Assembly (NCBI RefSeq): GCF_000524195.1 | Contig: NW_020170383.1 | Location: 2,037,758-2,101,757 of the forward strand | Length of the DNA: 64,000 nt | Reading direction: 5' to 3' | DNA from: Echinococcus granulosus | Taxonomy: Eukaryota; Platyhelminthes; Cestoda; Cyclophyllidea; Taeniidae | Translations under genes and position numbers: made by a program | Notes under the pieces: generated by a model | Database searches by the model: none | Told to the model about the DNA's origin: nothing | What the model saw: the letters and a program-made list of their open reading frames with translations, nothing else | In this document: positions 27,180-40,406 of the stretch, piece by piece | How positions within the stretch are numbered: the stretch's first letter is position 1 | Layout of the letters: each line of letters begins with the position of its first letter

Positions 27180-27990
27180 ACAGTTGGCAGCTGCCTCCAA
27201 GGGCATGGATCACGTTGACTACCACTGGGTTCAGACGACCATTCATCTGCTCGGATGGGTGATGGATCCATGCGAGCAGACAGATCGCCTTGTCACTCCC
27301 TCATCTTCCCCGCTGTTCTGTCTTCTAGTACAAACTCCACTCATGGGAAAGACACGTGACTGTATTGACCTCAATCGTCAGAGTAATCTCTAGCCCCTGT
27401 AATGACACGATGGTGGCGGCCTTCACATCAAAGGTCTATGGCAGATACATGATGGATACTGCGCGGACTTCAGTATCATTACCCATAGTGGACTTGGTCA
27501 CTTCTATTAAATGTCTAATCCCATCATCCAAATAAACGTACTTTGCGTTGATTGAAATTCAACCCAGCTAAGTTTAAGAAAAAGTCTCCCTGCATGCTCT
27601 ACCTCGACTTATTGAAGCTTAGTTCGGCATGAATGCTCACCTTCCTATGCTGATCTGTACCTGACCTGGAAGGTGTAGGATTCGTGCTAGGACTGATGTG
27701 TGCCCGCGAGATGAAATTGACCCATCTGATTCAGTCAACAGATTATGCAAATGTTGGAAATTTAATTCCAGTGTTTTATTAGGTGACTCAGACCTTAACC
27801 GCTAATTTTATTGAGTCAAAACAGGAACGAAGCAAAAGTGGGCACGTGGTCTGCTGATCTTAGTCACGTGTCCACTGTGGCAGAATCGTCAATGCCTACT
27901 AGAATCCTGTATGATCCTCTGGTGCATCAAGGTGAACCACAAAAGGTGCAGCCGTGAGAACACAAGTTTACATTGCACGCGAGTGGACAA
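27180..27990 (-). mobile_element. Possible degraded retroelement gag/protease remnant
   Basis: This stretch has different composition and longer stop-sparse segments on the minus strand than its surroundings. Near 27900-27960 it can be read as a Cys-rich knuckle-like piece containing CTFCGSP. Around 27340-27540 a coding-like segment contains VYLDDG and SLQGLEITL. Several stops and frame changes interrupt it. This is a weak, by-eye call; it could also be an old pseudogene of another kind. Confidence 0.25.
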
Positions 27991-28648
27991 GAGTGTGAGG
28001 AGCCTGCGCACGGTCTGCCCAGGCAACTGATGCATGATCAATTAAACCACCTCACTTTAGCAAATGTGATAACGCTCCTATCCCCATCAGTAGTAAGTAT
28101 ACTTCCCCTTTACGATCTTTTTTGATGAGACAAGAAAGTAGCGGACTCAACCTAGTTTCTACTTTCATGACCCAAAAGTTACTCGGTACGGTATCATGCT
28201 TCCCCGTCTTTATAAAGTCCCTTTTCAGGATCGAATCTCGCACCCGATCAGAAGCAGTGGCAGTGCCTTCTAGCTCACATGGGGCATTCGTGCTATTTTA
28301 TAAGATAAAAACCTAAAAAATGATACCAAGTTCTTCATTCCCTTTCAACTCTGTCTCGCCCCGACTTCTTCAATACTTGGCTAATGTAAGTACAGAAATC
28401 TTGAGATTTGGCTTGGTTTTTAAGACATTGCAGACAGTCGACATTTCCGACACCTCGTCAGCTGCATGACTCAGACCACAACCTCCATTTTTGGACAAGT
28501 GACAATTTTGCGCTCGTCACTCCCATGTCCAAATGTGCAGAGTAATTTTAATCCCCATACCACAAACTCTTCCCGAAAAAAATGTTAAACGGTATAAAAT
28601 AATATCTTGAAATCTGATAGGTGGGTGAGGTATAGATTGGAAGGTAGA

Positions 28649-31248
28649 CTAGAAGCGCCGTTCGTAGAGCTGCTCAAATGTGTAGCCACAGGTCCTAGCA
28701 ACGAGGTAGTATACACTGCCGTACAGGGCTCCAAAGCCGAGGCCAACGACCGATCCCACCAACGCCGGCACGGGACCGCGGGGGAGACAAAATACGGCAA
28801 GTGTGGCGCCTGAAATCCAGTAAAAAACCCAAGTCATTTCGTTCGAACCTCTTACATAAAAAATGAGATTAGAGTAAACGACAGATTAAAGCGTTTGAAT
28901 TTCTTAAATGACCTCCAAGCTAGTTGGGCAAAATAAGGCCGAAATAGTTTAGCGGAACACAATGCCAATTTTACAATAGACTACTTCTTTCTCTATAAAA
29001 TAATTTTACGGCAAATTATGTTTATTGAATGACGTCTCAGCACTTTGATCGGTATGCTAAAAATAGTCGAAGATCAAACATTAAGGAAGAGTAGAATCCG
29101 AAAAACTATTGGTGGAAATTTATTACAATCGGAAGAAATGGGTTGGAACGAAGTAGTTTCAGTAAACACTTTCGATGCACTTCGACTGAGGTAGCCGTGA
29201 TTTGCTTATAAATATTTAGGTACTGATTGGACTGTTGAAGTTGCCAAAAGTAAGCAATTTCACTTAAAAGTTCACACAATCACGAAAAATAGTGTTAAAA
29301 TCATACTGAAGCATGCGCCATGCTCCCAGAAACTCGTTCTTCCTCGGTAAGCAGACACTAAGAAGGGGAGATACCTGAAAAGTGTGGTGCACAAAGTTAG
29401 TCAACATCAACGCGTAGTTCGAAGAGGACTGCACCGACAACCAGATAACTCACAAAAAACCTGCAGTGAGGAAGCAGGACTTGATGCCAACGCCGACGGC
29501 TAATTTTGTCGCAGTCCACATCACGTGATCGAAGGCCTGGCGCTAAGGTGAAATGAAGAATATAACAGCGACCTTTCAATGAGGTTGCCATTCTGTACGA
29601 TAAGAATGTAACGCATAGTTCTAGCATTAGCTAATAGTGTTTTGTGGGTTGATAAAGCTATGGTTTGTTCTGGACTGGAAGAGTTTGGAGAGGGTGAGAT
29701 AGCTCCTGAAAAATCACATTTAATTAAAGCTGAAATTTCAGCAGATAGTATGCTAATAGATGTTGCCTTTGTTTACCGTAGACTATGATCAAACCGTGAA
29801 AAATCCATTCAAGGATCATGTTTTGGTAAAAAATATGTAACGGAACCTTTTGATGACAATAATTCATCGCATTACAAAGTACGACGGTATATTACCAGCA
29901 AATGCTTTAAAATATATGGTGAAAGGCGAAATGCTTAAATGCTGTAGTTATCACAGGACGTAAAGATGACGACCTTTGAAAGTCTGTGAAGACCGCAGCA
30001 AGGCGCAATGTTTGAAGGCAAAGTGCGAAAACTAGACAAAATGGATAATACAGAACTTCGTGCGTTCCGCCTAACCTTAGAAGCAGCAAACCTACTTTGG
30101 CCATTTCTCGTGTTCTCCAGAGGGTAAGTTGGTTACTTTTTGTGAATTCATTGCAAATTCCCGGCACGCATATACAGGAAGCGGTTGTTCCGGCCAAGAA
30201 GCCCGCGATGAAGGGCAGTCTCCTGAGACTCCGACTAACGGTGGCCAAATCGCTTTCATCCGAGTCTCTGCGGCGCAGTAAGGTCACTGAGCACGTTCAT
30301 GACTTTCAAGCATCCATACATGGAGGCATGGGCTTTGCACACCTCCAAATTTATTAGCCGAATGGAACAACGAGATGACCTATCTACCAGGTTAGATGGG
30401 TAGCTATCAAGATAATTGTGCAAGATCATTAAGGAGCCAAATAATAGACGCTTAAATTCCCCGTTAGTAGCATAACTCCAGATTTGGCCTGCAACAATTT
30501 ACGCCGTTAATTAACCCTACTTCTAGCATCAAATATAACGTACAACTGCAAAACATAGGATTTTCACTGGAACTACAGCAGTTATCAGCTTCCATGTAAC
30601 AAAGCGGCTTTACATTAGACAAAGATAATCGCAGTTCATACTTTCGATTTGGTTCCGAAGATATTTACTTCATTATCAGTTTAGCTAGAAGTGAAAAACA
30701 ATGCAATACCTTTTAAAACTCAAACTTTTGGGTAAATTATGCCTCAAAACCGTATTGTATTTTCGATTATTACATAAAAATAACAGCTTAGTTGCAATAG
30801 CTTTAAAAGGACCGCAGTTTGTCAAGAAACGGAAAAAGCAAAAGTGCAAATCCTCCAAGTCGGTCAGATATACAAATCAAACTTTAGACCTCGAAATGCA
30901 CATACACACACACACACATTTCAAACAACATCAATCACGAAGGATGATTGACCTCGATAGGCACGCGATTTAACTGCGGAGTAGACATCAGGACTGGGAG
31001 AGTTTCACTTACTGAATCCAGATAGTGTCGATTATCCGAAACATCGGCGTGTCTCGGCGACCATAGCGACTGAAGAGGAGTGTAGCTCCATCCAGCATGG
31101 GAGGAGCGAAGGCGGGTCCCCCTTTGCTGCCGCCGGCGCCGCATTTGCCTGTCAGCATTTCGTCGCGGTAGCTCAGGCTCGAGTCAATATCCTCTGGAGT
31201 CTGTCCCAGCACCTCCTGGTCCTGGTCGCTCAGAGCATCTGTTGCCAT
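28649..31248 (-). CDS. Small glycine-rich membrane protein, possibly Mic10-like
   Basis: Four phase-matched exons: 31013-31248, 30096-30267 (or 30168-30267 with a weaker donor), 29461-29542 and 28649-28809, giving about 216 (or 192) residues. The N-terminal 60 residues are acidic and Gly-rich. Exon 2 has a hydrophobic stretch, LPFIAGFLAGTTA. Exons 3-4 encode about 80 residues with two hydrophobic segments carrying glycine runs (LAVGVGIKS and VVGLGFGALYGS), ending EQLYERRF. Two glycine-motif membrane hairpins of about this length are typical of Mic10, the MICOS cristae-junction subunit; Tim17-like proteins are another possibility. The Mic10 idea rests on topology and spacing, and the long N-terminal extension is not known for Mic10. 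A strong acceptor lies 4 nt before the ATG. Confidence 0.6.
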
Positions 31249-31254
31249 GGCGCT
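31249..31254 (-). other. Splice acceptor 4 nt before the ATG of the membrane-protein gene
   Basis: On the minus strand the sequence reads CTTCTTTCCCACGCAG followed by CGCC and ATG. A pyrimidine tract plus CAG this close to the start codon suggests spliced-leader addition or a 5'-UTR intron. Confidence 0.55.
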
Positions 31255-32860
31255 GCGTGGGAAAGAAGCACAGGAGGTAAAAACTTTAATGGGACTTAGA
31301 AATGGGAGATACACATCTAACACCAGCTTCCATCGGGAATGAAATGCACCACAACATCCACAGCCAAATCAGCGCCATGAGTTGGGAACTACTGCAACAG
31401 GTAAATTAAATGTGTATAGACGCTACTTTGATTTGAATGACATTTTAAAAATTCTCGAGTGGTCATTCACTAGAGCTACTTTATGGCACTTGCATTCTTA
31501 GCGCAAATATTCTTATAAAGACAAAGAATATCTAGCTACCTTTTGGGTGAACGTCAATACACCATTTTTTTATTCTACAGGTTCACTATTCGTACTCATG
31601 TACGCCATTTCAGTCTTATTCGATAATTCACTCCCCACCACACTTAGCCGAGAGTCCACAATTCATGATGGCAGCAAAGTACCTCTCTTACAGCAAAGAT
31701 GACCTGATATTGAGCGATAAATGCCTAAAGTTGACTGCGGGTTTCCAACACGAGAGCATGGGTCATAAACTACATACTAAGCCCAAGGTTAAATTTGCTA
31801 CATCATTGAGGATAGCGCAAATTCTAGGCCAATTAATCAACGGTTGAAATTACTGAGCTCGAACTTACACACTAATGAGATACTTTTTTGAGGAAATGCG
31901 GATTTAACCTCCATGAAACTGCCTATAACTGGAAAGTGCAAGCAGAATGGGCCTTCTAGGAATAATAGACGACCGAGAGTGATTAAATTTCACATTTCCA
32001 ATTGAAAATTATCACAAAGCACAGTTAGTACCAACAGAATCATTCACGTTACTTCACCAGCACGAAAGGTAGGTATCCCTATTATTTACTTGAATCAATG
32101 TATTTCCCTCCAAAGGAAATATGTATTAAAGTCTACAAACAGAACCGAAATAGTACGTCGATGTTCTGACACCGACCTGTTACTGTTTATGGGAACCCAA
32201 AAAGAGGAATTTAAAGCATGATGAAACGGTGTAACAACCCCTCTGAAGGTCAATGTCAGCAGTCTTCTCCGATCAAAGCATTGCAAAATTCGGCAAATTT
32301 TCACCTAAGGGCAATTGATTAATGCTTGCACTACATACTTCTATCTGCTGTAAACAAAGTACTGACAAAAGGCGATTAGCATTTTTCGAGGTCTGTTGGG
32401 TACTCGTGTCTATAAGCGGAATCGGATGTAAGTCGGATCGCACTATCCTGCAGAAAGATCAGTCTTATTGTAAAATTCCGAGTCTGAATATCGGAAAGTG
32501 ACATAGCAGCCCATACACGAGTTTAATATGAAAATTTAAAGGATTCAGAGAATTCCTTCTCCAAAATTTAGAAGAGCAAGTTTCGTCGTGAAGTAGATCT
32601 AAAGCGCCAATTAAATTATTCAAGTGGAATTAAAGACCCAAGGGTGTTACAAATACAGGCTATCAAAATAAAGGAGGAATTCCGATCACAATCACCAGTC
32701 ATCAATTGCCTCGATGAGACTGGTACCACTAAAACAAAACAGATGGGCAAGACTATGCGACTACCATAGGCACGATCACGGAGAGGTCTATGGAAGCATG
32801 TACAGCATAGGTATAATACACAAAGCATTCCAAAATGAGGCATATCAATCCAAAATAAGT

Positions 32861-32866
32861 TTTATT
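32861..32866 (-). terminator. Candidate poly(A) signal of RTCB
   Basis: AATAAA on the minus strand about 105 nt beyond the RTCB stop codon, a usual distance for a short 3' UTR. Confidence 0.45.
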
Positions 32867-32970
32867 ATTCCAACTACATACTCAAGAAAATGTCAAAAAG
32901 CGAATAACTATAGCGCGAGTGATTGTTCAGAGGAGGATTTTTGTGGAACAAAACCAAAAACGGCAAAACA

Positions 32971-35900
32971 TTAGCCTTTGATCACTCCGATTGGACGCAA
33001 CTTGAGCGTTTTAGAACTGATTCCTGCCTCTTGACCTAAAAGCATTGGAAACACAATGAAAAAGTTATCAATTTACGAAAAGCGTTAGGCTTTGATGTAA
33101 CAACGGAGTAAGAAAATGTCATGTGCAAAAGGCAGTTTAACACGAGTGGCGTGGAAGCTCGCCTACAATCTAACCTATTTACACCACTGCACTAACAGAT
33201 TTGGTGTATTTTGGTTCAAGCAAATATACAACCAATCATTTTGCATAGTCTGATTTAGAAGATCGGTAAAGACCCGTAGACATTAAAAGGTATTGCTGAA
33301 AAAGCGTATATTTTAAGGTAAACACGTTCTGTTGTGGTATTTGACAACACCAGTGCAAAAAGAACCAATAGGTGTGGATAAACACCCAAAATGACTACGA
33401 ATGTACAAATATGCTCCCTTTGGTCAAGAAAGAAATCGAGATTAATGCAAATCGCAAAAATTAAACGTGCAAAGAAGAGATGGCATTCGAAACTGCAAAA
33501 AGGGCAATGCGTACAAGTGTTAACAACGTCAGTGACGTTTTTGTACGATTCGGGCGCTTCTTCCATGACCAGCTTTGGCGAGGCAACGCGTATAGAGATG
33601 CCCTTCTGTGCAAGGTTTTCCAGCACGTCGGAGTACTCGAGAGTCCTTCTTGACTTTGCTCTAGATAGCGCACGACCCTTCAAGAAGGCATTTACTTGAT
33701 AAATAAATAGTAAATAAGTTAATACAATGGTCTGAGGTAAGGTGTATAGATGACGAGGACAGTGGAGTTCTTCGTTATTCTCTCAATTTTTACAAAGTGC
33801 TGGGTAAGATACGGCATCACTTTAAATTCACTCAAAGGGAAATTTATTTATTTCATATAAGCAGTATCTAAAAAGATTCCTTTTCGCTCTGAATGAAAAA
33901 TGAGTGGTCCGAGGCAGGGATGAAAGAAATCGAGTTACTCGTCCTTGTCTGGCAAGAAATGGCTTTCGCAATAAAAGCCTCAACAAAGTTACTAAAACTG
34001 AGACAGTGGTTTCCAGAGAATAAAAAGGTATTCGTCAGATTGATGCACTTTTAGGGAAAGCCAAGCAGACAAGTCTCAGAGGCCTATACGAGCTTTAAGT
34101 ATTTAATTTAAAGAACCAATCCGACATTGTTCGGCGTATGAAGAGTATTGACTACAAAGTGTAGAAATTTCGAAAATTATCTTTCGCATCCGTTAAATCC
34201 GACTGTAATACTAATCATTGTGACGTACGCTACACTTTAGATGAAAAGACAAATTTGACTAAATACGCACTCTTGTCAATTTAGGACAAAAGCAGCTCTC
34301 ATCTGTGATTGACAAGTGCTGCTAAAATGCTTGAACATCAGCGTCACCCTTATGTTTGCCCATGATAGTGAATAAAAGGCGAAATAAAGAGCTCAGCAGA
34401 ATCCTGATAACCATTATCCCATAAAAATTAGTTGAAACTTACAGCCCCATGACAAGTCGACCCAAAGGTTTCAGTCATGGCCTTGTCTGTTCCCGTGAGC
34501 ACATAACTGCAAGTTCCCATAGTGCCGCCGATCAGAACTGGCTGTCCAGTGAGCTATAGGAAAAGGAACAGTAAATCAACTACTCCAACCGGTCAAGCCA
34601 TACCAAAAGGCCAGCATTAGATTGAAAAAAGAGCAATGCAGATTTGTAACTATGAGGTGCTGCGAATCGGCAGAGTAACTCTTATTATGATCTCAAAAAA
34701 GCATATGGTCGGCATAAGCGGTTTTCCCACTGTAGACTTAGGCAAATAATCCAACTCAAAGACTGAAAGTTCTCACCGACATCGTTGCATAAATATTCGT
34801 TAGAACACGAATAAGCAACGACAGCGAAAACGCAGATAAATTAACAAAATTCCGTCAGCGTTCCATAAGCATCGAACTTGATACAAGGAAAACGAAAATC
34901 GTAAACCAATGTAAACCGTCCGACTGTGAATGATGGCGATAGAATCAAGTGAGCGAGACACCTCGAAATGAGAAGTAAGTAAAATATAACCAACTCTACC
35001 GCCAAAGATTACTCCCCTGATAGCACATGACAAACCAGTAGTGAGACTCGTTTTATTGTGCACCTGCCTGAAGAAAATGAAATAATAGTTTGAATACTGA
35101 GTCGATGAATTTAGAGATGACAACTCTCTAGACCCACCTTATGGAAGATCCCTTGCGATTTTATGCAGTTATGTCAGTTATGAGAAAAGGCAGATTAAAA
35201 TTTCCTTTGTGCGCCGCTTTACTAATAATTTAACTTTTTAATACGTTAATCCTATCGAAAACTTCGTCCTATACGCTATGGCACAATCTGTGAAGAAAGG
35301 TACGAAACATTACAAAATGTCTCTATGCTAGCAGATCCACCGAAACCTTAGTGATCTGCATTAAAGTTTTAAAGTTGCAACTTTTCGTCAAGACGAGACT
35401 TGCTTAATACTTTCGCTACCAGCGGCACATACGTGGTGCCCCAACTTCCTTACTTGAGCTCACATGTCACACGCGATACGTTTAATTAAAAGAGCTGAAC
35501 TAGATAGAAAATGAGAAACAAATTAAAACTATTTTCGTCACTTTAGGACAATAAAGTGCCGAATAATGGTGGCTAATTCTCCTCTGTGTTAAGGACCTTT
35601 CCCAGAAATCACAGACACATCGGCAGACGGAATTACGGTACGTAACAGCGTGACATGAGCTGAGAAAGGATACAATGTGAGGAAACAAAAGTGGCACACC
35701 CTTTACCTGATAATCAACGGGGATTAGGGGATGGTGGGGAGGGAATGCACGCGTTGAGCCTTTGCGGTGAACCAGAAGTTGCGTCGGTTTTCCATTGACC
35801 CAGTGCTCCTCCACTTTGGCTATGTTGTGAGACACATCGTATATCACATGCATATCCAAATCATCCGGAGTGGAGTTGAACATCTTTGCAAAAGCCTGAA

Positions 35901-38825
35901 GTGATGAAGGAAGGCAGAAATATACCGCTGTCTCCAGTTATGCATGCGCTCAATGTTCAGATTTCAACAACATGATCACAGCTACCACAGTAATATCAAA
36001 CTGTTTGACAACGACCCTCTGGGATTCGTTGACCACCACACAACTTGAAGCAGACTAGAGAAAGTGGTTGTGAGATGAGATGAGGCTCCACGCCTTAAAT
36101 TTTTGTGAGAACTCAAAAACGGTTACTCATAAAGCTATAAGTAGCAGCTATTTTGCTGACCTGACGGCTGAGGAAGGTCATAGAGGAGCGGTTGACCCAA
36201 GCGTAGTTGGCAGCAGCGGCCATGGCAGCGAGGTATGCCTGACCCTCGGGTGAGTTGATGCGCGCGCACGCCAACTGCCGGTCATTGACATCAATCTTAT
36301 CACGCTTCATAGCCCGTTCCATCTCCAGCAGCGCATCTGTTGCCACCTGGAGAGTAGGTAAAAAAGGAATAAAGCTGTAATTTTTCAATGCCTGAATCTG
36401 TCCTCAAATTAAAACGCTTCTGCGAATTCAGCAAGCTAACAAATTAAAAAGGAGAAGGAAAAAATTCAATCTAAAAATGAAATAGAAGTAGAAGCATGAA
36501 TGCTACATCGACCTTTACAAATTGGCATCGTTAGACCTAATTAAGCATTCCGTGATTGCACAAAAAACTAACCCGACCTCGGGAGATGCTTAGGAGCTAA
36601 AAGTCTACTTAATATTCTCTGGATTACGGTCCAATTCTTTATTTCATTAGGCAAATTATAATTTCAGATAGAATTCAGTACTCTAAATAAGTGAAATTAG
36701 TATTCTAGACCAAAGTCACCAACAACTTATAAGCGAGTAGTGGATTCGTGAAAACGTCAGAAGTGCCACCTGATGTCCCATGCCCCGGCTGCCGCAGTGG
36801 ATCATGAGGACGACCTGGTTGAGCTGATCGATGCCCATTTTGGAGGCGGCGTGGCGGTCAAATATTTCTTCCACCACCTGAATTTCAGCATAGTGATTGC
36901 CAGCCCCCAATGTGCCCAGTTGGGGGAGACCGCGTTTTTTGGCGCGTGCAGAAACCTTGCTGGGATCCGCCTGCAGCATTCGACCGTACTCTTCGCAGTG
37001 CTCCTTGTCATCTGCCCAAACGTAGCCTAACAAAGTGAAATACCACAGGAAAAAATACTATCAATATTATGAGAAGCACGTGAATTTGAGCTATGTAGAA
37101 GCAGAGCAATCCATAAGACTATTAGTGAATTTAAGTTATGAATAGTGATTTATAGGAATGAGTTTAAATTAAGCGTAGGTTCTAGCAATAATTTTCTAAA
37201 ATCGAAGAGTACTTCGCGTTTTTACATCACCATCGACTAAATAATCGCAAATTTCCGGCAAAGAAAGAGGGAAAAGAACCTTGTCGAAGTGACCAGTCCA
37301 TCCCCATCTCAAGAGCTTCGTCAAGGTTAGTAGCATTCATGGGAATGATGCCCTTTGAACCAACACCAACAGGAATGTGGTCAAAGAGGGCCTGTGTCAG
37401 TTGCTCTTTCACGGGTAGAACGTCCTTCAGAGTGAGGTTGGTTCGAATGAGTCTCACACCGCAGTTGATGTCAAAGCCAACTCCACCGGGGGACACAACA
37501 GCTTCTGGGTCGGTCATATCGAATGCTGCCATGTTACCTATAGCAAATGTAAGAAGACAGGAAGAAAATAGACAATGCAGTTTGTCGTATCATCAAATAA
37601 GGTATCCATGCCCTTAATCTTGCAAAGAGGATTGAAAAAATACAGAATATGCGATAGGCGTCAAATAAGTGCAGTACTATCCACGATACACACCTCACCG
37701 TAGAGGTTAAAAAAGGAGTCAGGCTCCACAATATGACGTACCTATGGCAAAACCGTAACCCGAATGAACGTCAGGAAGTCCAACGGAGCGCTACAAAATG
37801 AACTAAACAATGATAATGTAGCGTATTATTGGAATGAATACAAGAATTTAATATGACGCACGTGGACTATCCCTGGTAATGCAGCGACGTTTGCGATTTG
37901 CTTCATTCCGGGAAGGAAGCCGCCATAATCACCACTTTGTGTAAACTGGCGTAATTCATCAAACATAAGATGCCCCAGAAAATCGTTTACATAAAACACA
38001 CCTTCCACCTAGAATGAGTGCCAGTATGTGGATTAATTTGGGGAATAGTTATTGAAAAAAAGACGCTCATGGGATGCTAAGCCGCGTCCGTGCGGCGGAA
38101 AAACTACAGTAATGAGGTATACGGTGGCAAGCACATCAATAATGGAGTTAAGTTTTAGCATACAAAGTAAGAATTCAGTTATCAACAGGCCATGTCAAAT
38201 AAAAACAGAAGGTAACTAATAAACGTGTTAAGAGAACGACATTACACTTGATTGAGAGTAAATTTTTAAAGGATGATTAAGAAACCAGACGACCCGTTTT
38301 AAAAATTCCATAGGAAAGAGTGAGAACAACGATACCAGTCGACACAAGCTCATGTGCTTAAGAGAAGAAGTAAAATATACACTTGATGATGTAGTTGCGA
38401 CGTCATTCATGCGGGTTGATAAAATTATCGATGTAGTGAGGAAAGCATTTGTGCGGAAAACGAGAATAAAGGCAAAACTTGAGTTCACGGTCAGATACCG
38501 ATCACCAAGAATACCATTGGAGCATGCCCGGTATAATCACTTAATTTAATAAATATTTAGTTGGTTCATAAAATCTAACTTGCTAATATATGCCATGTTC
38601 CATGACAATCCGTTACCTAAGGCCAATAATATGAACATAAGGGTAGTTAAGTTCCTAAACAAATGGAATGGTGCAATACGAATAGAAAAGACCAAGTATT
38701 TGAATTAAAAGAAAGTTGGAGTATGTACAAACCTTCATGTTTGGAACAAAGCCTTTTTTAATCCTCCAGGAACACGGTGATAATTTCTCCAAGAATTCCA
38801 ACTCCTCTTCATATGATCTCGGCAT
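32971..38825 (-). CDS. RTCB: RNA-splicing ligase RTCB, complete
   Basis: Catalytic subunit of the tRNA ligase complex, joining tRNA exon halves and XBP1-type exons through a GMP-activated intermediate. Ten exons: 38733-38825, 37862-38008, 37742-37790, about 37280-37537, 36770-37026, 36161-36346, 35707-35895, 34443-34553, 33515-33677 and 32971-33035. They total 505 codons plus stop, the length of human RTCB. Key segments are present: [34 protein letters not shown] (metal-binding Cys at residue 122 as in human), [33 protein letters not shown] and TCHGAGRALSR with the His that carries GMP, ending in RPIGVIKG. The gene therefore looks fully functional. One notable change is Cys for Ser after the MIH histidine. 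A CTTTTTAG acceptor lies 9 nt before the ATG. Confidence 0.97.
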
Positions 38826-38836
38826 GTTAGAAGGCT
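38826..38836 (-). other. Splice acceptor 9 nt before the RTCB ATG
   Basis: On the minus strand TTTGTCTTTTTAG ends at 38835 and is followed by nine bases and the start codon. This is a candidate spliced-leader site or the end of a 5'-UTR intron. Confidence 0.55.
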
Positions 38837-40283
38837 AAAAAGACAAATTACGCCGTGAACAAACAGGCCAAGTACCACGAATAGGGACGTTCAACTCAAG
38901 GCTTGGTGCATTTTTGTTCAAAAGGCTGAAATTCATTTGGTAGCTTGTTATGAATGTATTATTTTAGTTTTTAAAATTACTTCTGATGTAATTTTATTAG
39001 CTTTGAATGGTAAATTTTATTGTTGTTATTTCTAATTATTGTAATTAATTTAGGTTTTGCAGTTAATTCCTTAAGCAACATTGATACCATTAGGACACAC
39101 TTGTTTGTTTCAGTGTAGCCTTTGAGAATAAGATGGCCAGCAATCACGAATCTTACGACAAAGCGTGTTCCACATGGCAGCGACACCGGTACCACTTTAC
39201 TAACACTACCAAATGAAGGGTGCCCTCGTTGAACCTGTCCACGCGTTTTAATGATATGAGGGGTTTGGGCGGAACAGAGGAAATCCAAGCCCATCGCAAC
39301 CAAGTAGCGTAAGCCGGTTCTTGAGCTAATGCTTCTTTATTGCAAAGAATGTGATGTCGAAAAATTTGACTTTGTCTGAACTAGTATAATGGAACGTATA
39401 TTAACAGCTCACATTGGGGCTGGAGGTACACTAAACCAAACATGCACTTGACATGGGCCAGTGGATAACGAAGCCATTTTCTATTAAGTTTTAAGAAATC
39501 CTTTCAGCCTTGTGTCGGTTCAGCCGTTAGTACCATTCATGCAGAACGCGGGATTAGGGTAATTCCCGAATGGATGCATCGTCCCAACTTGCGTTGGAAG
39601 TCTTCAGACGCATCTGCGACAAAAATTCTTCCGCTGTGACATCAAAGTTTTGTATTCAGAACAGCAGTATCGTGCCCTGATTCTGCTCAAAAGTTGTAAT
39701 AAACCGCAGTAGCATGGAAGAACGTATATCACCGCTGAACAGAAATGCTGACGATGTTAGCATGGCCCGAATACCATGCCGCAGGGGGACACAACCTGCG
39801 TAGACTGATGAGCTTGGATAGCTAAGCGCACAGTTATACTGATACTAAATCACTATGCCTTTGTCCAGGAGTAAAATCGGGGAATCCTGATTATGACTCC
39901 CATCACAATCCAGAGAAGTACGTAACGTGAATAGGAAAGCCTGGCTACGTGATCAGAACCAACCAACATTTGGCAATACTTTATGCTCATAACCTGAAAA
40001 GCAGTAGCTCAATAGCATTCCCTTGACTGGTAGATTGACATGAGTTATACTTGAGCCAAAACCCTAATAACGCCATGGTGAGCGCAACAACGACATGCAC
40101 AAGCCACCCGCGCTGTCAAGAGGCAAGTGTGGTGTTTCGTCAACAGCTGCGAAGTTTAGTTTTCGTCACCAGTGTGACTTCTACAAGATTAAAGCATATG
40201 CACCAAAAGAAACACCCAATTGCGATATAGAAATAGTGTAAAAGGACCGAGAAACAACAATAGGAGGGCAACAATAATAATAA
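38837..40283. other. Intergenic region between RTCB and UBE2L3; no gene recognised
   Basis: About 1.4 kb upstream of RTCB. The part at roughly 39500-40170 is richer in G+C than its surroundings and could be an old repeat, but I could not assign it to a family. Confidence 0.4.
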
Positions 40284-40289
40284 TTTATT
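40284..40289 (-). terminator. Candidate poly(A) signal of the UBE2L3-like gene
   Basis: AATAAA on the minus strand about 118 nt past the stop codon of the E2 gene. Confidence 0.45.
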
Positions 40290-40406
40290 CCATGATGAGC
40301 CTAGGCAAAATAGGGAGGCAGTAAAACAAAAAATGGAAAGGTGTAGGAAGGGCGGAGGAGTGTCACTTGAACAGCCATAATTTTAAATATCCTCTCTAGC
40401 TACGCA

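Noticed and set aside
30903..30918. Short CA dinucleotide run
   Set aside because: A minor microsatellite in an intron, without likely meaning.
33255..33683. 142-codon minus-strand frame as one protein
   Set aside because: Only 33515-33677 is RTCB coding. The rest continues past the donor into the intron.
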